Shown here: positions 1 to 9,112 of the stretch, one piece after another
Position numbering within the stretch: position 1 is the first letter of the stretch
How the letters are laid out: every line of letters begins with the position of its first letter
Notes under the pieces: model-generated
Told to the model about the DNA's origin: nothing
Database searches by the model: none
Seen by the model: only the letters and a program-made list of their open reading frames with translations
Position numbers and translations under genes: made by a program
Assembly: GCF_020662345.1 (NCBI RefSeq)
Contig: NZ_VMOA01000004.1
Span: 98,948 to 162,947, forward strand
Length of the DNA: 64,000 bases
Source of the DNA: Methylobacterium sp. W2
GTDB taxonomy: Bacteria > Pseudomonadota > Alphaproteobacteria > Rhizobiales > Beijerinckiaceae
Direction of reading: 5' to 3'

Positions 1-1
1 C

Positions 2-1396
2 GGGGAGCGCTCGTTCGAGAGCCTGCCCGACGATGCCCGCGAGACGCTCGAGACGTTCGCGCTCGTCGGCGAAATGCGCGAGCAGCTCGACCGCGAGGCC
101 TTCGGCTCGTTCATCCTGTCGATGACCCGCTCGGTCCCCGACATCCTCGGCGCCTATCTCCTCGCCAAAGAAGCCGGCAACTTCCTCGATGCCGCCGGCA
201 CCGAGATCTGCTGCCTGCCAATCGTACCCCTGTTCGAGACCATCGACGACCTGCGCGCCGCGCCCGCCATCATGAAAGAGCTATTCTCGATTCCCGTCGT
301 GCGCCGCTCCACCCGCTGGCAAGGCGGGATGCAGGAAGTGATGATCGGCTACTCGGATTCGAACAAGGATGGCGGCTTCGTCGCCTCGAACTGGGAATTG
401 TACAAGGCGCAGGACAAGCTGACACAGCTCGGCAAATCGTCCGGCGTCCCAATCGCCTTCTTCCACGGTCGCGGCGGCTCGGTGAGCCGTGGCGGGGCGC
501 CCACGGCCCGGGCCATCGCAGCCCAGCCGCCCGGCTCGATCAACGGTCGCTTCCGCACCACCGAACAGGGTGAGGTCGTCTCGTTCAAGTATGCCAACCG
601 CGGCACCGCCGCCTATCAGATGGAGCTCCTCGCCTCGTCGGTGTTCGACCACGCGCTGAAATCGGAGCGCGAGGCGGCCAAAGTCCCGCGCAACGAATTC
701 GACGACACGTTGGAGGCGCTGTCGGGCGCCTCGCGCGCGGCCTACGTCAACCTGATCCAGCACCCCGATCTCGTGACCTATTTCCAGGCCGCGAGCCCGC
801 TCGACGAGATCGCGCTCCTCAACATCGGCTCGCGCCCGGCGCGGCGCTTCGGCGCCCGCTCGCTGGCGGATCTGCGCGCGATTCCCTGGGTCTTCGCCTG
901 GTCGCAGAACCGCCACGTCATCACCGGCTGGTATGGCGTCGGCTCGGGCCTGAAGAGTTTCCTCGACGTACGCGGGGCGCAGGGCGAGGCACAGCTGAAG
1001 CGGCTTTTTGCCGAATCGAAGCCGTTCCGCCTCATCCTCGACGAGGTCGAGAAGACACTTCTCATGGTCGATCTCGCCATCGCGAAGGATTACGCCGGTC
1101 TCGTGCCCGACGAAGCCGCCCGCAACAGTATCTTCCCGCTGATCGAGGCTGAGTACGAGCTGACCCGCGAGATGGCCCTGCGTGTCAGCGGCGACCGCGA
1201 ACTGGCCGAGCGCTACCCGCAGTTCCGGGACCGCCTCGTCGGCCGGCTGCCGACGATCAACCAGGTCAGCCGCGAGCAGGTGGAGCTGCTCCGCCGCTTC
1301 CGGAGCGAGGAAGACGAGGACAAGCGCGAAGCGGTGAAATCCGCGTTGCTGCTCTCGATCAACTGCATCGCCGTCGGCTTCGGCGCGACGGGCTGA
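2..1396 (+). CDS. ppc: Phosphoenolpyruvate carboxylase, C-terminal part (5' end outside window)
   Basis: This enzyme carboxylates phosphoenolpyruvate to oxaloacetate, the CO2-fixing step that feeds malate and malyl-CoA formation in the serine cycle. The reading frame is open from base 2, so the gene enters from the left and only about 465 C-terminal residues are present. Family motifs are clear: GYSDSNKDGG (bases 346-375) and the glycine-rich loop FHGRGGSVSRGG (bases 460-495). The C-terminus is GFGATG; many relatives end in NTG. The gene is followed after 131 bp by mclA, the serine-cycle order known from Methylobacterium extorquens. The identification is secure; the start cannot be seen. Confidence 0.96.
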   Translation, partial: GERSFESLPDDARETLETFALVGEMREQLDREAFGSFILSMTRSVPDILGAYLLAKEAGNFLDAAGTEICCLPIVPLFETIDDLRAAPAIMKELFSIPVVRRSTRWQGGMQEVMIGYSDSNKDGGFVASNWELYKAQDKLTQLGKSSGVPIAFFHGRGGSVSRGGAPTARAIAAQPPGSINGRFRTTEQGEVVSFKYANRGTAAYQMELLASSVFDHALKSEREAAKVPRNEFDDTLEALSGASRAAYVNLIQHPDLVTYFQAASPLDEIALLNIGSRPARRFGARSLADLRAIPWVFAWSQNRHVITGWYGVGSGLKSFLDVRGAQGEAQLKRLFAESKPFRLILDEVEKTLLMVDLAIAKDYAGLVPDEAARNSIFPLIEAEYELTREMALRVSGDRELAERYPQFRDRLVGRLPTINQVSREQVELLRRFRSEEDEDKREAVKSALLLSINCIAVGFGATG

Positions 1397-1527
1397 GGCA
1401 TTTGTAAGGATACCGAGGGTCGGACACGGCCCTGGGGCTGGCGTGCGAGCGCCCCACGACCGGTATGGTGAACCGCGTTTTGCGGCCTCACCACCCACAA
1501 CGAACCCAACCAAGGAAGGATTTCCCG

Positions 1528-2502
1528 ATGAGCTTTACCCTGATCCAGCAGGCGACTCCGCGCCTTCACCGCTCGGAACTCGCCGTTCCCGGCTCCAACC
1601 CGACCTTCATGGAGAAGTCCGCCTCCTCGAAGGCCGACGTGATCTTCCTCGACCTCGAAGATGCCGTCGCTCCCGATGACAAGGAGCAGGCCCGCAAGAA
1701 CATCATCCAGGCGCTCAACGACCTGGATTGGGGCACCAAGACCATGATGATCCGCATCAACGGTCTCGACACCCACTACATGTACCGCGACGTGGTCGAC
1801 ATCGTCGAAGCCTGTCCGCGCCTCGACATGATCCTGATCCCCAAGGTCGGCGTGCCGGCGGACGTCTACGCCATCGACGTGCTGACGACCCAGATCGAGC
1901 AGGCCAAGAAGCGCGAGAAGAAGATCGGCTTCGAGGTGCTGATCGAGACCGCTTTGGGCATGGCCAACGTGGAGGCGATCGCAACCTCGTCGAAGCGCCT
2001 GGAAGCCATGTCCTTCGGTGTGGCCGACTACGCCGCCTCGACCCGCGCCCGTTCCACCGTCATCGGCGGCGTGAACAAGGACTTCTCGGTGCTCACCGAC
2101 AAGGACGAAGCCGGCAACCGCGAGACCCATTGGCAGGATCCCTGGCTGTTCGCCCAGAACCGCATGCTGATCGCCTGCCGCGCCTACGGCCTGCGCCCGA
2201 TCGACGGCCCCTTCGGCGACTTCTCCGATCCGGACGGCTACACCTCCGCCGCCCGCCGCTGCGCCGCTCTCGGCTTCGAGGGCAAGTGGGCGATCCACCC
2301 CTCGCAGATCGACCTGGCCAACGAGGTGTTCACCCCGTCGGAAGCCGAAGTCACCAAGGCCCGCCGCATCCTCGAAGCCATGGAAGAAGCCGCCAAGGCC
2401 GGCAAGGGTGCCGTCTCGCTGGACGGCCGCCTCATCGACATCGCCTCGATCCGCATGGCCGAGGCCCTGATCGAGAAGGCCAACGCGATGTCGGCGAGCT
2501 GA
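1528..2502 (+). CDS. mclA: Malyl-CoA lyase / beta-methylmalyl-CoA lyase
   Basis: A 324-residue HpcH/HpaI (CitE-like) family enzyme that cleaves malyl-CoA to acetyl-CoA and glyoxylate, the last step of the serine cycle. The start ATG is set by a strong ribosome site, AAGGAAGGA, at 1512-1520. Visible family features are the N-terminal LDLEDAV segment (residues 41-47), the Mg-binding region around EVLIETALGMANVE, and the C-terminal KWAIHPSQ segment typical of the family. It lies just downstream of ppc on the same strand, matching the serine-cycle cluster of methylotrophs. A GC-rich hairpin follows at 2531-2563. Length and sequence fit a complete gene. Confidence 0.97.
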   Translation: MSFTLIQQATPRLHRSELAVPGSNPTFMEKSASSKADVIFLDLEDAVAPDDKEQARKNIIQALNDLDWGTKTMMIRINGLDTHYMYRDVVDIVEACPRLDMILIPKVGVPADVYAIDVLTTQIEQAKKREKKIGFEVLIETALGMANVEAIATSSKRLEAMSFGVADYAASTRARSTVIGGVNKDFSVLTDKDEAGNRETHWQDPWLFAQNRMLIACRAYGLRPIDGPFGDFSDPDGYTSAARRCAALGFEGKWAIHPSQIDLANEVFTPSEAEVTKARRILEAMEEAAKAGKGAVSLDGRLIDIASIRMAEALIEKANAMSAS

Positions 2503-2530
2503 TCCGCTCACTTCGTACACATCGCTAAGC

Positions 2531-2563
2531 AGGACGGCCGCTTCCGGAAGGGGCGGCCGTCCT
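2531..2563 (+). terminator. Hairpin terminator after mclA
   Basis: A perfect 11-bp stem (AGGACGGCCGC with GCGGCCGTCCT) around an 11-nt loop lies 29 bp after the mclA stop. It is followed by CGCTTTA rather than a clean T run, so termination may be partial. It separates the serine-cycle genes from the next gene. Confidence 0.6.
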
Positions 2564-2694
2564 CGCTTTAGGCCTGAAATGTCCTATCGTTCACGGTGTG
2601 TCGCCGTGAGAACAGGCGCCGGGGCCACTCTCTTCCGCTACGCGAAGACGGCCACACGGCTCCGATCTCGTCGACCGACAAGGGAGAAACCATC

Positions 2695-3129
2695 ATGCAC
2701 GTGACCATCGAAGACGCTCACAAGGCCATCGAGGCCGCTCGCGCCAAGGCGGTCGAGCTCGACACCCAGATGTGTATCGCCGTCGTCGATTCCGGCGGTA
2801 ACCTCAAGGCGTTCTACCGCATGGATGGCGCCTGGGTCGGTTCCATCGACATCGCCCAGAAGAAAGCCAAGACCTCCGTGTTCTTCGGCATGATGACCGG
2901 GCAGATCGGCCAGCTGTCGCAGCCGGGCGGTCCGCTCTTCGGCATCGAGCATTCCAACGAGGGCCTGATCACCTTCCCCGGCGGCATCCCGATCGTCGAC
3001 AAGGACGGCGAGATGTCTGGCGCCATCGGCGTCAGCGGCTCCAGCGTGGAGAACGACCACGCCGTGGCTCTCGCCGGTGCGAGCACGATCGGCGCCACCG
3101 AACTGCCCGCGCATCCCTGGCGGACGTAA
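2695..3129 (+). CDS. GlcG/HbpS-family (heme-degrading domain) protein
   Basis: A 144-residue single-domain protein of the GlcG/HbpS (DUF336) family. The family fold is seen in the N-terminal helix [15 protein letters not shown], the strand [20 protein letters not shown], the FPGGIPI segment and the glycine-rich GAIGVSGSS stretch near the C-terminus. Members are small cytosolic or exported proteins. Some bind heme or cobalamin and others sit in glycolate or diol operons, so the specific role here is unknown. The ATG at 2695 is chosen because AGGGAG lies just upstream at 2681-2686; an in-frame start at 2596 has no such support. Its position behind mclA suggests a link to C1 or glyoxylate metabolism, but the hairpin at 2531-2563 separates the units. 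Confidence 0.85.
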   Translation: MHVTIEDAHKAIEAARAKAVELDTQMCIAVVDSGGNLKAFYRMDGAWVGSIDIAQKKAKTSVFFGMMTGQIGQLSQPGGPLFGIEHSNEGLITFPGGIPIVDKDGEMSGAIGVSGSSVENDHAVALAGASTIGATELPAHPWRT

Positions 3130-3240
3130 GACCGCATGACGGACACGGTTCATTGGGTGCGTCGCACCCGATGAACACCGTCGGTTAAGCATGCGCGCCC
3201 TATCACGGTCCCACCACCCCGAGCCGTGACAGGAGCGCCG

Positions 3241-3420
3241 ATGACCCGGGACCAACTCGCCGCCGAACTGAAGCGCATGGCCACAGCGCAGGTCGCCGAC
3301 ATCGAGCGTGCGGTCAAGGACGGCCACCGGACCATCGCCCTCAACGAACTGGCGGATCTGAACCGCCAGCTGAAGGCGCTGGCCGCAGCCGTGAAGGCCC
3401 GGCCCGTCGTACGAGCCTGA
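3241..3420 (+). CDS. Small helical hypothetical protein (59 aa)
   Basis: A short protein with an alternating charged/hydrophobic pattern (MTRDQLAAELKRMATAQ..., then ELADLNRQLKALAAAVKA) that predicts two amphipathic helices. I do not recognise a named family. The ATG at 3241 is preferred over an in-frame GTG at 3226 because CAGGAG lies at 3230-3235. Codon use looks like its neighbours. It stands alone between the GlcG-like gene and a convergent secreted-protein gene. Confidence 0.6.
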   Translation: MTRDQLAAELKRMATAQVADIERAVKDGHRTIALNELADLNRQLKALAAAVKARPVVRA

Positions 3421-3445
3421 TACCTCAAAGTCCGACGCGACCGCC

Positions 3446-3931
3446 TCAGTAGCGCGGATCGCGTCCGCGCTCTTCCAACGGCGGCCCCTCCAACGGCGCC
3501 TCTTCGGACAGGCGCTCGTTGCGGGCGAGCCCCTCCGCCGGGCGCTCTTCCCCTCGATCGATCCCTCGCCCGGGACGCGCTTCATCCACGAAGGGAATAT
3601 CGCGGGGAGGCAACGGGGGCCGCCGCAAGGGTCTCGCCTCGCCGTATGCGCCATCCGGCTCCGGCGGCAAGCGGTCCGAACGCTCCTCACAGATCGTCAC
3701 CCGTTTCACGATCTCCTCCCCATCGGGCGTGATCCGACGTCGGACCACGGCCCGGCATGGCGCGATGAGACGCGCCGCTCCGCGCTCCGGGCCTAACTCC
3801 TCGATCGAAGGCGGGGGGCGCCGCTCGACGGGGAAGTCGCGCGGCGCTCCATAGGGCTCGGGGAAATCGGCGGCGAGAACGGGCACGCCGCAGAGCGCGA
3901 AGACCACGAATCCCGACAGGATCGGTGGCAT
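3446..3931 (-). CDS. Secreted proline/arginine-rich hypothetical protein
   Basis: The protein of 161 residues begins MPPILSGFVVFALCGVPVLAADFPEP, a convincing Sec signal peptide with likely cleavage after VLAA. The mature part is rich in Pro, Glu and Arg. It holds one conserved-looking core (residues about 53-80: RLIAPCRAVVRRRITPDGEEIVKRVTICEE) with two cysteines that could pair. The rest appears disordered. The frame is open to 4078 with upstream ATGs, but only this start gives a signal peptide directly at the N-terminus. No enzyme motif is visible; a periplasmic role is inferred. Confidence 0.6.
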   Translation of the reverse strand: MPPILSGFVVFALCGVPVLAADFPEPYGAPRDFPVERRPPPSIEELGPERGAARLIAPCRAVVRRRITPDGEEIVKRVTICEERSDRLPPEPDGAYGEARPLRRPPLPPRDIPFVDEARPGRGIDRGEERPAEGLARNERLSEEAPLEGPPLEERGRDPRY

Positions 3932-4124
3932 GCGGAGCTTGGCAAAGGACGAAAACGGGTTTTCGAGCACGGAACGCTCCGGAGGGAGGACCGCCCCCGC
4001 CATGGGGTTGCGGCACGAAACCATCCTGCCATCGTGCCGCTGAACCGGAGTATCCGTGAGCGCTCGGATAGTGTTCATCTCGGTGCGCGCGGCCTCGCTG
4101 CCGGTAATCCCCGCCTCGATACGG

Positions 4125-4883
4125 TCATGCCTTGCCGTCGACGGCCTTCAATTGCGCCACGAGGTCGGCGATCTCGCCCCGGGCCCGGGCCACCGCAACG
4201 GAATCCTTGCCGCGCACCACGATCCGGTTGGCAAACCCCTGCTGCGTCATCGACGGATAGGAGCCGATGGAGACGCCGGGGTGAGCCTTCGCAATTTCGC
4301 TCAGGCCCGAGGCGTAGTTGCCCTCGGGCAGGTTCCCGGCCTCGATCGTCTCCGACAGAACGCGGGCGCCCGTCGCGAGGGTGGGGCCGATCTCATCGAG
4401 CATGGCCTGCATGATCGCTGGCACCCCGGCCATGACGAAGACGTTGCCGATGCGAAAACCGGGGGCCTTGGAAATCGGGTTGGCGATGAGGTCCGCCCCC
4501 TGCGGGATACGCGCCATGCGCAGCCGCGCCTCGTTGAGGTCTTCCGGCTTGTGCCGCTCAAGCAGCATGGCCCTGGCGCGCGGATCGATGTCGATCGTCA
4601 CGCCGAAGGCGACGGCCACGCAATCGGCGGTGATGTCGTCATGGGTTGGGCCGATCCCCCCGGTGGTGAAGAGGTAGGTGTAGCGGGTCCGCAGTGCGTT
4701 CACCGCCTCGACGATCTCCGCGGCCTCGTCGGGAACGATGCGAACCTGCCGCAGGTCGATGCCGACGGCCGTGCAGTAGTCGGCGATGGTGCCTATATTC
4801 TTGTCCTTGGTCCGCCCGGACAGGATCTCGTCGCCGATGACGAGGATCGCGGCGGTGATGGGGGAGGGAGTGGCGTCGGTCAT
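4125..4883 (-). CDS. CinA/MoaB-type molybdopterin-binding domain protein
   Basis: A 252-residue protein of the MoaB/Mog-fold family (COG1058, CinA N-terminal type). Characteristic stretches are AAILVIGDEILSGRTKDKN (residues 11-29), the TTGGIGPTHDD nucleotide or cofactor loop, and the central NPISKAPGFRIGNVFVMAGVP segment. Relatives are annotated competence/damage-inducible protein A or nicotinamide-nucleotide pyrophosphatase. The C-terminal amidase half of full-length CinA is missing, as is usual in this short subfamily. A metal-dependent pyrophosphatase or molybdopterin-binding role is known for the family; which applies here is unknown. It is divergent from sfsA. Confidence 0.85.
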   Translation of the reverse strand: MTDATPSPITAAILVIGDEILSGRTKDKNIGTIADYCTAVGIDLRQVRIVPDEAAEIVEAVNALRTRYTYLFTTGGIGPTHDDITADCVAVAFGVTIDIDPRARAMLLERHKPEDLNEARLRMARIPQGADLIANPISKAPGFRIGNVFVMAGVPAIMQAMLDEIGPTLATGARVLSETIEAGNLPEGNYASGLSEIAKAHPGVSIGSYPSMTQQGFANRIVVRGKDSVAVARARGEIADLVAQLKAVDGKA

Positions 4884-5019
4884 CAGAATCCGTGGCGGTC
4901 GCGAGGTGATGGAGCACGACGTAGCGCGACGATGCCCACCTGACCATGGCGGCTCCCTGGTCCGGCAGGCGGGCTACTGATAGGTGCGGGACATCCGCTC
5001 GGATGTGGAGTTTCGCCCG

Positions 5020-5748
5020 ATGAAGTTCGCAGCGCCGCTGATCGAGGGCCGGCTCGTCCAGCGCTACAAGCGGTTCCTCGCCGATATCGAGTTGGCGGAT
5101 GGCAGCCTCGTCACCGCGCATTGCGCCAATCCGGGCGCCATGCTCGGCCTCGTCGTGCCTGGTTCACGCGTCCTGCTTTCGGCCTCCACCAACCCCGCGC
5201 GCAAGCTCGGCTTTTCATGGGAGCTGGTGGAGGCTGACCTCCCCGGCGGTCCGCAATGGGTCGGCATCAACACCATGCGGCCCAATGCCCTCGTCGCCGA
5301 GGCCTTCGCCGAGGGCCGTCTCCCGCCGTTGGCGGGATACGCTTCGCTGCGTCCCGAGGTGCGCTACGGTCGTGCCAGCCGGGTCGATTTCCTGGCCACG
5401 GGCGAGGGCGTGCCGCCCTGCCACGTGGAGGTGAAGAACTGCCACCTTCTGCGCCAGCCGGGTCTCGCCGAGTTTCCCGATTGCGTCGCCGCCCGTAGCG
5501 CGCGGCACATGGACGACCTGACGGAGGTCGTCGCCCAGGGCGGCCGGGCGATGCTGATCATCGTGGTGCAGATGCAGGCCGAGCGGTTTGACGTGGCGAG
5601 GGACCTCGACCCGGCCTTCGACCGGGCCTTCTCCAGGGCGGCGGCGGGCGGGGTCGAGATCCATGCCCATCGCTGCCGCATCGATCCGACCGGGATCTCC
5701 ATCGCCGACGCGATCCCGATTATGCCGTGGAGCGGCAGAGGTGCGTGA
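5020..5748 (+). CDS. sfsA: SfsA family DNA-binding/nuclease-like protein
   Basis: A full-length SfsA (sugar fermentation stimulation) protein of 242 residues. Typical blocks are APLIEGRLVQRYKRFLADIE at the N-terminus, AHCANPGAMLGL, RPEVRYGRASRVDF, the nuclease-like HVEVKNCHL, and the FPDCVAARSARH region. The family has an OB-like domain plus a PD-(D/E)XK-like domain; the residues expected for that fold are seen here in VDFL and EVKN. The ATG at 5020 follows GTGGAG at 5005-5010 and agrees with the usual N-terminus. The biological role of the family remains poorly defined. Confidence 0.93.
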   Translation: MKFAAPLIEGRLVQRYKRFLADIELADGSLVTAHCANPGAMLGLVVPGSRVLLSASTNPARKLGFSWELVEADLPGGPQWVGINTMRPNALVAEAFAEGRLPPLAGYASLRPEVRYGRASRVDFLATGEGVPPCHVEVKNCHLLRQPGLAEFPDCVAARSARHMDDLTEVVAQGGRAMLIIVVQMQAERFDVARDLDPAFDRAFSRAAAGGVEIHAHRCRIDPTGISIADAIPIMPWSGRGA

Positions 5749-5835
5749 GCCGCCATCGTCGACGCCGCGCGATTTCATGGCCCCTGCGGCCGAATCCGTG
5801 GCATGCTCGTGTCCCGACGATCCAAGGAGACGATC

Positions 5836-5955
5836 ATGGCGAGTGAGAAACCACGCGGTGGCCGCGAAGCGAAGAAGCCGAAGAAGCCGGTCGTCAAGAC
5901 GATCGCCGCAGCCCCCTCGACCAAGGGCACCGTAAGCATCGGCGCCAAGAAGTAG
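5836..5955 (+). CDS. Tiny basic Lys/Pro-rich protein (39 aa)
   Basis: A 39-codon frame starts with ATG after a near-perfect ribosome site, AAGGAGA, at 5824-5830 with 5-nt spacing. The product is strongly basic, with the core GGREAKKPKKPVVKT and a C-terminal GAKK, and has no hydrophobic segment. Codon choice matches the chromosome. I recall similar short REAKKPK-type proteins in other Rhizobiales genomes but cannot check this. It may bind nucleic acid; no function is known to me. It ends 8 bp before the convergent phosphoesterase gene. Confidence 0.6.
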   Translation: MASEKPRGGREAKKPKKPVVKTIAAAPSTKGTVSIGAKK

Positions 5956-5962
5956 CGCCACG

Positions 5963-6901
5963 TCAGGCGGGCGGCGCTGCCTCGACTGACGTCGGCGGCG
6001 CCACGCCCCCGAGTTCGAGAAGAACGATTTCCGGCGGCACCCCGATCCGGATCGGGACACGGCTGACGCCGAAGCCGCCGGAGACGATCATATGCCGTCC
6101 GCCGAGGACGACATGGCCGTAGGTCAGATCCTTGTCGCGCGCGAACGGGCTGAGCGGCGACATGCCGAAGAGCCGAACCTGGCCGCCATGCGTATGCCCG
6201 GACAAGGTCAGCGAGACGCGCCCCGGCACGGCGGGAAAGATGTACGGCTCGTGCGCCATGAGAAGGATCGGAGCTTCGTCGCTCACCTGCGCCAGGGTGC
6301 CGGACAGATCGTCGCGGCCGCGCCGATCGCCCCGCGGCAGGAACGGTTCCTGATCTCCGAGACCGGCGATCCAGAACGGGTGACCGTCCTTCACGAGCCT
6401 GAGAACCGTGTTCTCCATCACCGGAATGCCGCGCGCCTCCAGCACGCGCTGCGCTTCGACGGGTCCGCGCCGCGTCGCCTGGGCAAACTCGTCGTCCCAC
6501 CAATCATGGTTGCCGAGGACGGCGTGGACTCCGAGCGGGGCTCGCAGGCCCGCGATCACCCGGGCGAAATCGACGAGCGGCACCTTGCGCGTGGTCACGC
6601 TGGGGCCGGACGGATAATCTCCCAGGAGCAGGATGAGATCGGGTTCGAGCCGGTTCGTCGCATCGACGATCTCGGCGATCCGGTCGAGCGGCATGGTCGG
6701 CTCGCCGACGTGGAAATCGGCGAGGACGGCGACTTTCAGTCTCAAACCCGTAGTCCAGCCGGGCAGCACCGGAGCGTATCGCGTCACCACGAGGCGATGG
6801 CGCGGCTCGATCACGAAGCCATAAGCGCCCGTCGCGGCCATTAGCGCCGTGCTCGCACCGGCTCCGGTGAGGAACTGCCGTCTCGTCGGCAGGATCAACA
6901 T
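5963..6901 (-). CDS. Tat-exported metallophosphoesterase
   Basis: A 312-residue calcineurin-like phosphoesterase of the YkuE/YaeI type. The N-terminus has a twin-arginine signal, TRRQFLTGAGAST (residues 6-18), followed by a hydrophobic stretch, so export as a folded metalloprotein is expected. The metal-binding motifs are all present: DFH (residues 62-64), GDY, GNHDWWDD and GHTHGGQ. Relatives act on phosphodiesters such as UDP-2,3-diacylglucosamine or are of unknown substrate. Start: the ATG at 6901 places the signal peptide at the N-terminus. The gene is monocistronic as far as visible. Confidence 0.92.
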   Translation of the reverse strand: MLILPTRRQFLTGAGASTALMAATGAYGFVIEPRHRLVVTRYAPVLPGWTTGLRLKVAVLADFHVGEPTMPLDRIAEIVDATNRLEPDLILLLGDYPSGPSVTTRKVPLVDFARVIAGLRAPLGVHAVLGNHDWWDDEFAQATRRGPVEAQRVLEARGIPVMENTVLRLVKDGHPFWIAGLGDQEPFLPRGDRRGRDDLSGTLAQVSDEAPILLMAHEPYIFPAVPGRVSLTLSGHTHGGQVRLFGMSPLSPFARDKDLTYGHVVLGGRHMIVSGGFGVSRVPIRIGVPPEIVLLELGGVAPPTSVEAAPPA

Positions 6902-7061
6902 ATCATCGTCCTCGACCGCGGAGTGGATACGAATTCATTGCCCTGGGGCGGTTACGAATCCGGCGCAGTCAGATTCCGCTGAATGTGTCTCGATGACCAA
7001 GCCCGTGAGGGCTTGGTCGCAATGTCTCGCTGAAAGGCGCTCGTCTCGGGAAAGAACGGCC

Positions 7062-7277
7062 TCAAACGAGGGGCGCATCCTCGTGCTGGAAGCGGGAGAG
7101 CTGCCGGCGGGCGGCGAGTTTCCGGGCCGCCTCTTTCGCGGCGGATGCCGAGACGTGAACCGCTGCGGCGAGGGCGGGCAGTGCCACGGGGCGGAAACCT
7201 TCGCGATCGGTTACCAGACCGGACGCGCGGGGCGTCGACGAAATGGCTGCGCGCTGGTTCAGTTCGGGGCGGGACAT
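7062..7277 (-). CDS. Small hypothetical protein (71 aa)
   Basis: A frame on the minus strand gives MSRPELNQRAAISS..., with an Ala/Lys-rich helical middle (AAVHVSASAAKEAARKLAARR) and no known motif. The frame extends upstream to a GTG at 7343, so the start is uncertain and no clear ribosome site supports either. Composition is protein-like, but support is weak: it rests on frame length, helix pattern and lack of any other gene in the interval. Confidence 0.4.
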   Translation of the reverse strand: MSRPELNQRAAISSTPRASGLVTDREGFRPVALPALAAAVHVSASAAKEAARKLAARRQLSRFQHEDAPLV

Positions 7278-7599
7278 GGGAACGGGTCCTGTTTCACGGT
7301 GTCGGAACGCCACCAGATCCTCGTTTGTCTGGTTGGCGATCACGCCGGTCTCTCGGGCACCCTCGAAGAGGTTCGACCCGGACCGGCGCTGAGCGGCACA
7401 AGATCCATATGCGGCGAAGGATCATGAACGGGAGCTTAAGGATAGGCGAAAGTTCAGCAGGGTAGAGTTCCATCTCGCCGCGCTGCGTGTCTTGCGACAC
7501 ACGCAAGCAATATTGGAAAAATAAAAAATACCATTCCGCAGCGCAATCTGACCTTCATTGCGACGCGGAAGATCTAGACTTTTATGTGGCAGCGCCGCC
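7278..7599. other. Intergenic region with AT-rich patch and small palindrome
   Basis: No convincing gene lies here. It contains an AT-rich tract at 7508-7535, unusual for this genome. Just before it is a short perfect inverted repeat, CTTGCG-N5-CGCAAG, at 7491-7507. These could be a promoter/operator for the leftward small gene; nothing more can be said. Confidence 0.3.
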
Positions 7600-8985
7600 C
7601 TAAAGCGCCGCCTTCAGGCCTTCCGATGCGATCCAGGCCTCGGTCCGGTCGAGGGCACGGGTGAGGCGGTCGAACAGCGTGTCGATCTCGTCGTGCGAGA
7701 TGACCAGGGGAGGGCAGACCGCCACCCGGTCACCGGCGAGGAACCGGACGATCAGACCCTCGGCCTGCGCGAAGGCGACGCAGCGGGCCGCAACGCCGGC
7801 CTTCGGTTCGTATTGACGCTTGGATGGCTTGTCGGCGACGATCTCCAGGCCTCCGATGAGACCAAGTCCCCTTGCCTCGCCGACGATGGGGTGTTCGGCC
7901 AGTGCCGTAAGCCGGGCCTGGAAATGCGGAGCCTTCTCGGCGACGCCTTCAACGATGCGATCGCGCTTGTAGATCTCGATGGTCTTCAACGCCACGGCAC
8001 AGGCGACGGGGTGACCGGAATAGGTGGTGCCGTGGCCGAACGTCCCGAGCTTGGCGCTCTGCGTCACCAGCGCCTTGTAGAGCGGCTCGTCGATGCTGAT
8101 GCCACCCAGTGGCATGTAGCCCGATGTCACAGCCTTGGCGAAGGACAGGCTGTCGGGCCGCATCCCCAGGGCTTCGGAGCCGAACCACGTGCCGAGACGC
8201 CCGAAGCCGCAGATCACCTCGTCGGCGATGAAGCGCACGTCGTAGCGGTCGAGCACGGCCTGGATCTTGGCGAAATAGCCGGCCGGTGGGGCGATGGCGC
8301 CGCCCGCACCCATCACCGGCTCAGCCACGAAGGCGGCGACGGTATCGGGCCCCTCGCGCAGAATCAAGGCTTCGAGCTCGTCAGCGAGGCGTTGCGAGAA
8401 CGCCTCCTCGGTCTCGCCGGCCTCGGCGAAGCGGTAATGATGCGGGCAGCCCACATGCAGGAAGCCCGGCAGCGGCAGGTCCCAATCAGCGTGGTTGGCC
8501 GTGAGGCCGGTCATCGAGGCCGTGGCGACGGTGACGCCGTGATAGCCCTTGATCCGCGAGATGATCTTCTTCTTGGCCGGGCGCCCGAGTGCGTTGTTGA
8601 GATACCAGGTCAGCTTCACCTGGGTGTCGTTAGCCTCCGAGCCGGACGAGGTGAAGAAGATCTTCGACGTCGGGATCGGCATCAGCTCCTTCAGCGTTTC
8701 CGCGAGCTCGATGGCCGGGTCGTGGCTGCGGCCCGAGAACAGGTGGGTGAAGGGCAGGCGCGACATCTGCTCGGTCGCCGCCTCCACCAGTTCCTCGTTC
8801 GAGTAACCCAGCGCCGTGCACCACAGGCCGGCCATGCCTTCGAGATAGGGCCGACCGTCGCTGTCGTAGACCCAGACACCATGGCCGCGCTCCAGCACCA
8901 GGGGGCCGGTCTCGCGGAAGGTGGAGAGGTTGGTGTAGGGATGGATCAGCGTTTCGACGTCGCGGGTCGCGAGGTTCGAGAGCAT
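7600..8985 (-). CDS. Class III (omega-type) PLP-dependent aminotransferase
   Basis: A 461-residue fold-type I aminotransferase of class III. Visible are the N-terminal HPYTNLSTF and GVWVYDSDGRPYLEGMAGLW segments, SSGSEANDT (residues 113-121), KGYHG, the PLP-binding aspartate in FIADEVICGFGRLG (D255), and the catalytic lysine in SFAKAVTSGYMPLGG (K284). This type includes beta-alanine/pyruvate, putrescine and other omega-amine transaminases; the substrate cannot be told from motifs. The ATG at 8985 matches the usual N-terminus; in-frame starts at 9030 and 9045 would add an unlike leader. The gene is divergent from the YkgJ-type gene. Confidence 0.92.
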   Translation of the reverse strand: MLSNLATRDVETLIHPYTNLSTFRETGPLVLERGHGVWVYDSDGRPYLEGMAGLWCTALGYSNEELVEAATEQMSRLPFTHLFSGRSHDPAIELAETLKELMPIPTSKIFFTSSGSEANDTQVKLTWYLNNALGRPAKKKIISRIKGYHGVTVATASMTGLTANHADWDLPLPGFLHVGCPHHYRFAEAGETEEAFSQRLADELEALILREGPDTVAAFVAEPVMGAGGAIAPPAGYFAKIQAVLDRYDVRFIADEVICGFGRLGTWFGSEALGMRPDSLSFAKAVTSGYMPLGGISIDEPLYKALVTQSAKLGTFGHGTTYSGHPVACAVALKTIEIYKRDRIVEGVAEKAPHFQARLTALAEHPIVGEARGLGLIGGLEIVADKPSKRQYEPKAGVAARCVAFAQAEGLIVRFLAGDRVAVCPPLVISHDEIDTLFDRLTRALDRTEAWIASEGLKAAL

Positions 8986-9112
8986 GGGCCTGCCGTTACC
9001 TGTGGAAGCGGGCCGGTTCGGCCCCGTGTTCATGCGATGCCACACTAGCGACCCGGCGCGCCTTCACAAACCCATCCCGTCACCGCAGCGCCTCGCACGG
9101 ATCGTCAGGACC

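Noticed and set aside
7304..7325. GGAAC followed by CGTT near the small gene at 7062-7277
   Set aside because: The spacer is only 13 nt and the direction is away from that gene, outside the known EcfG range.
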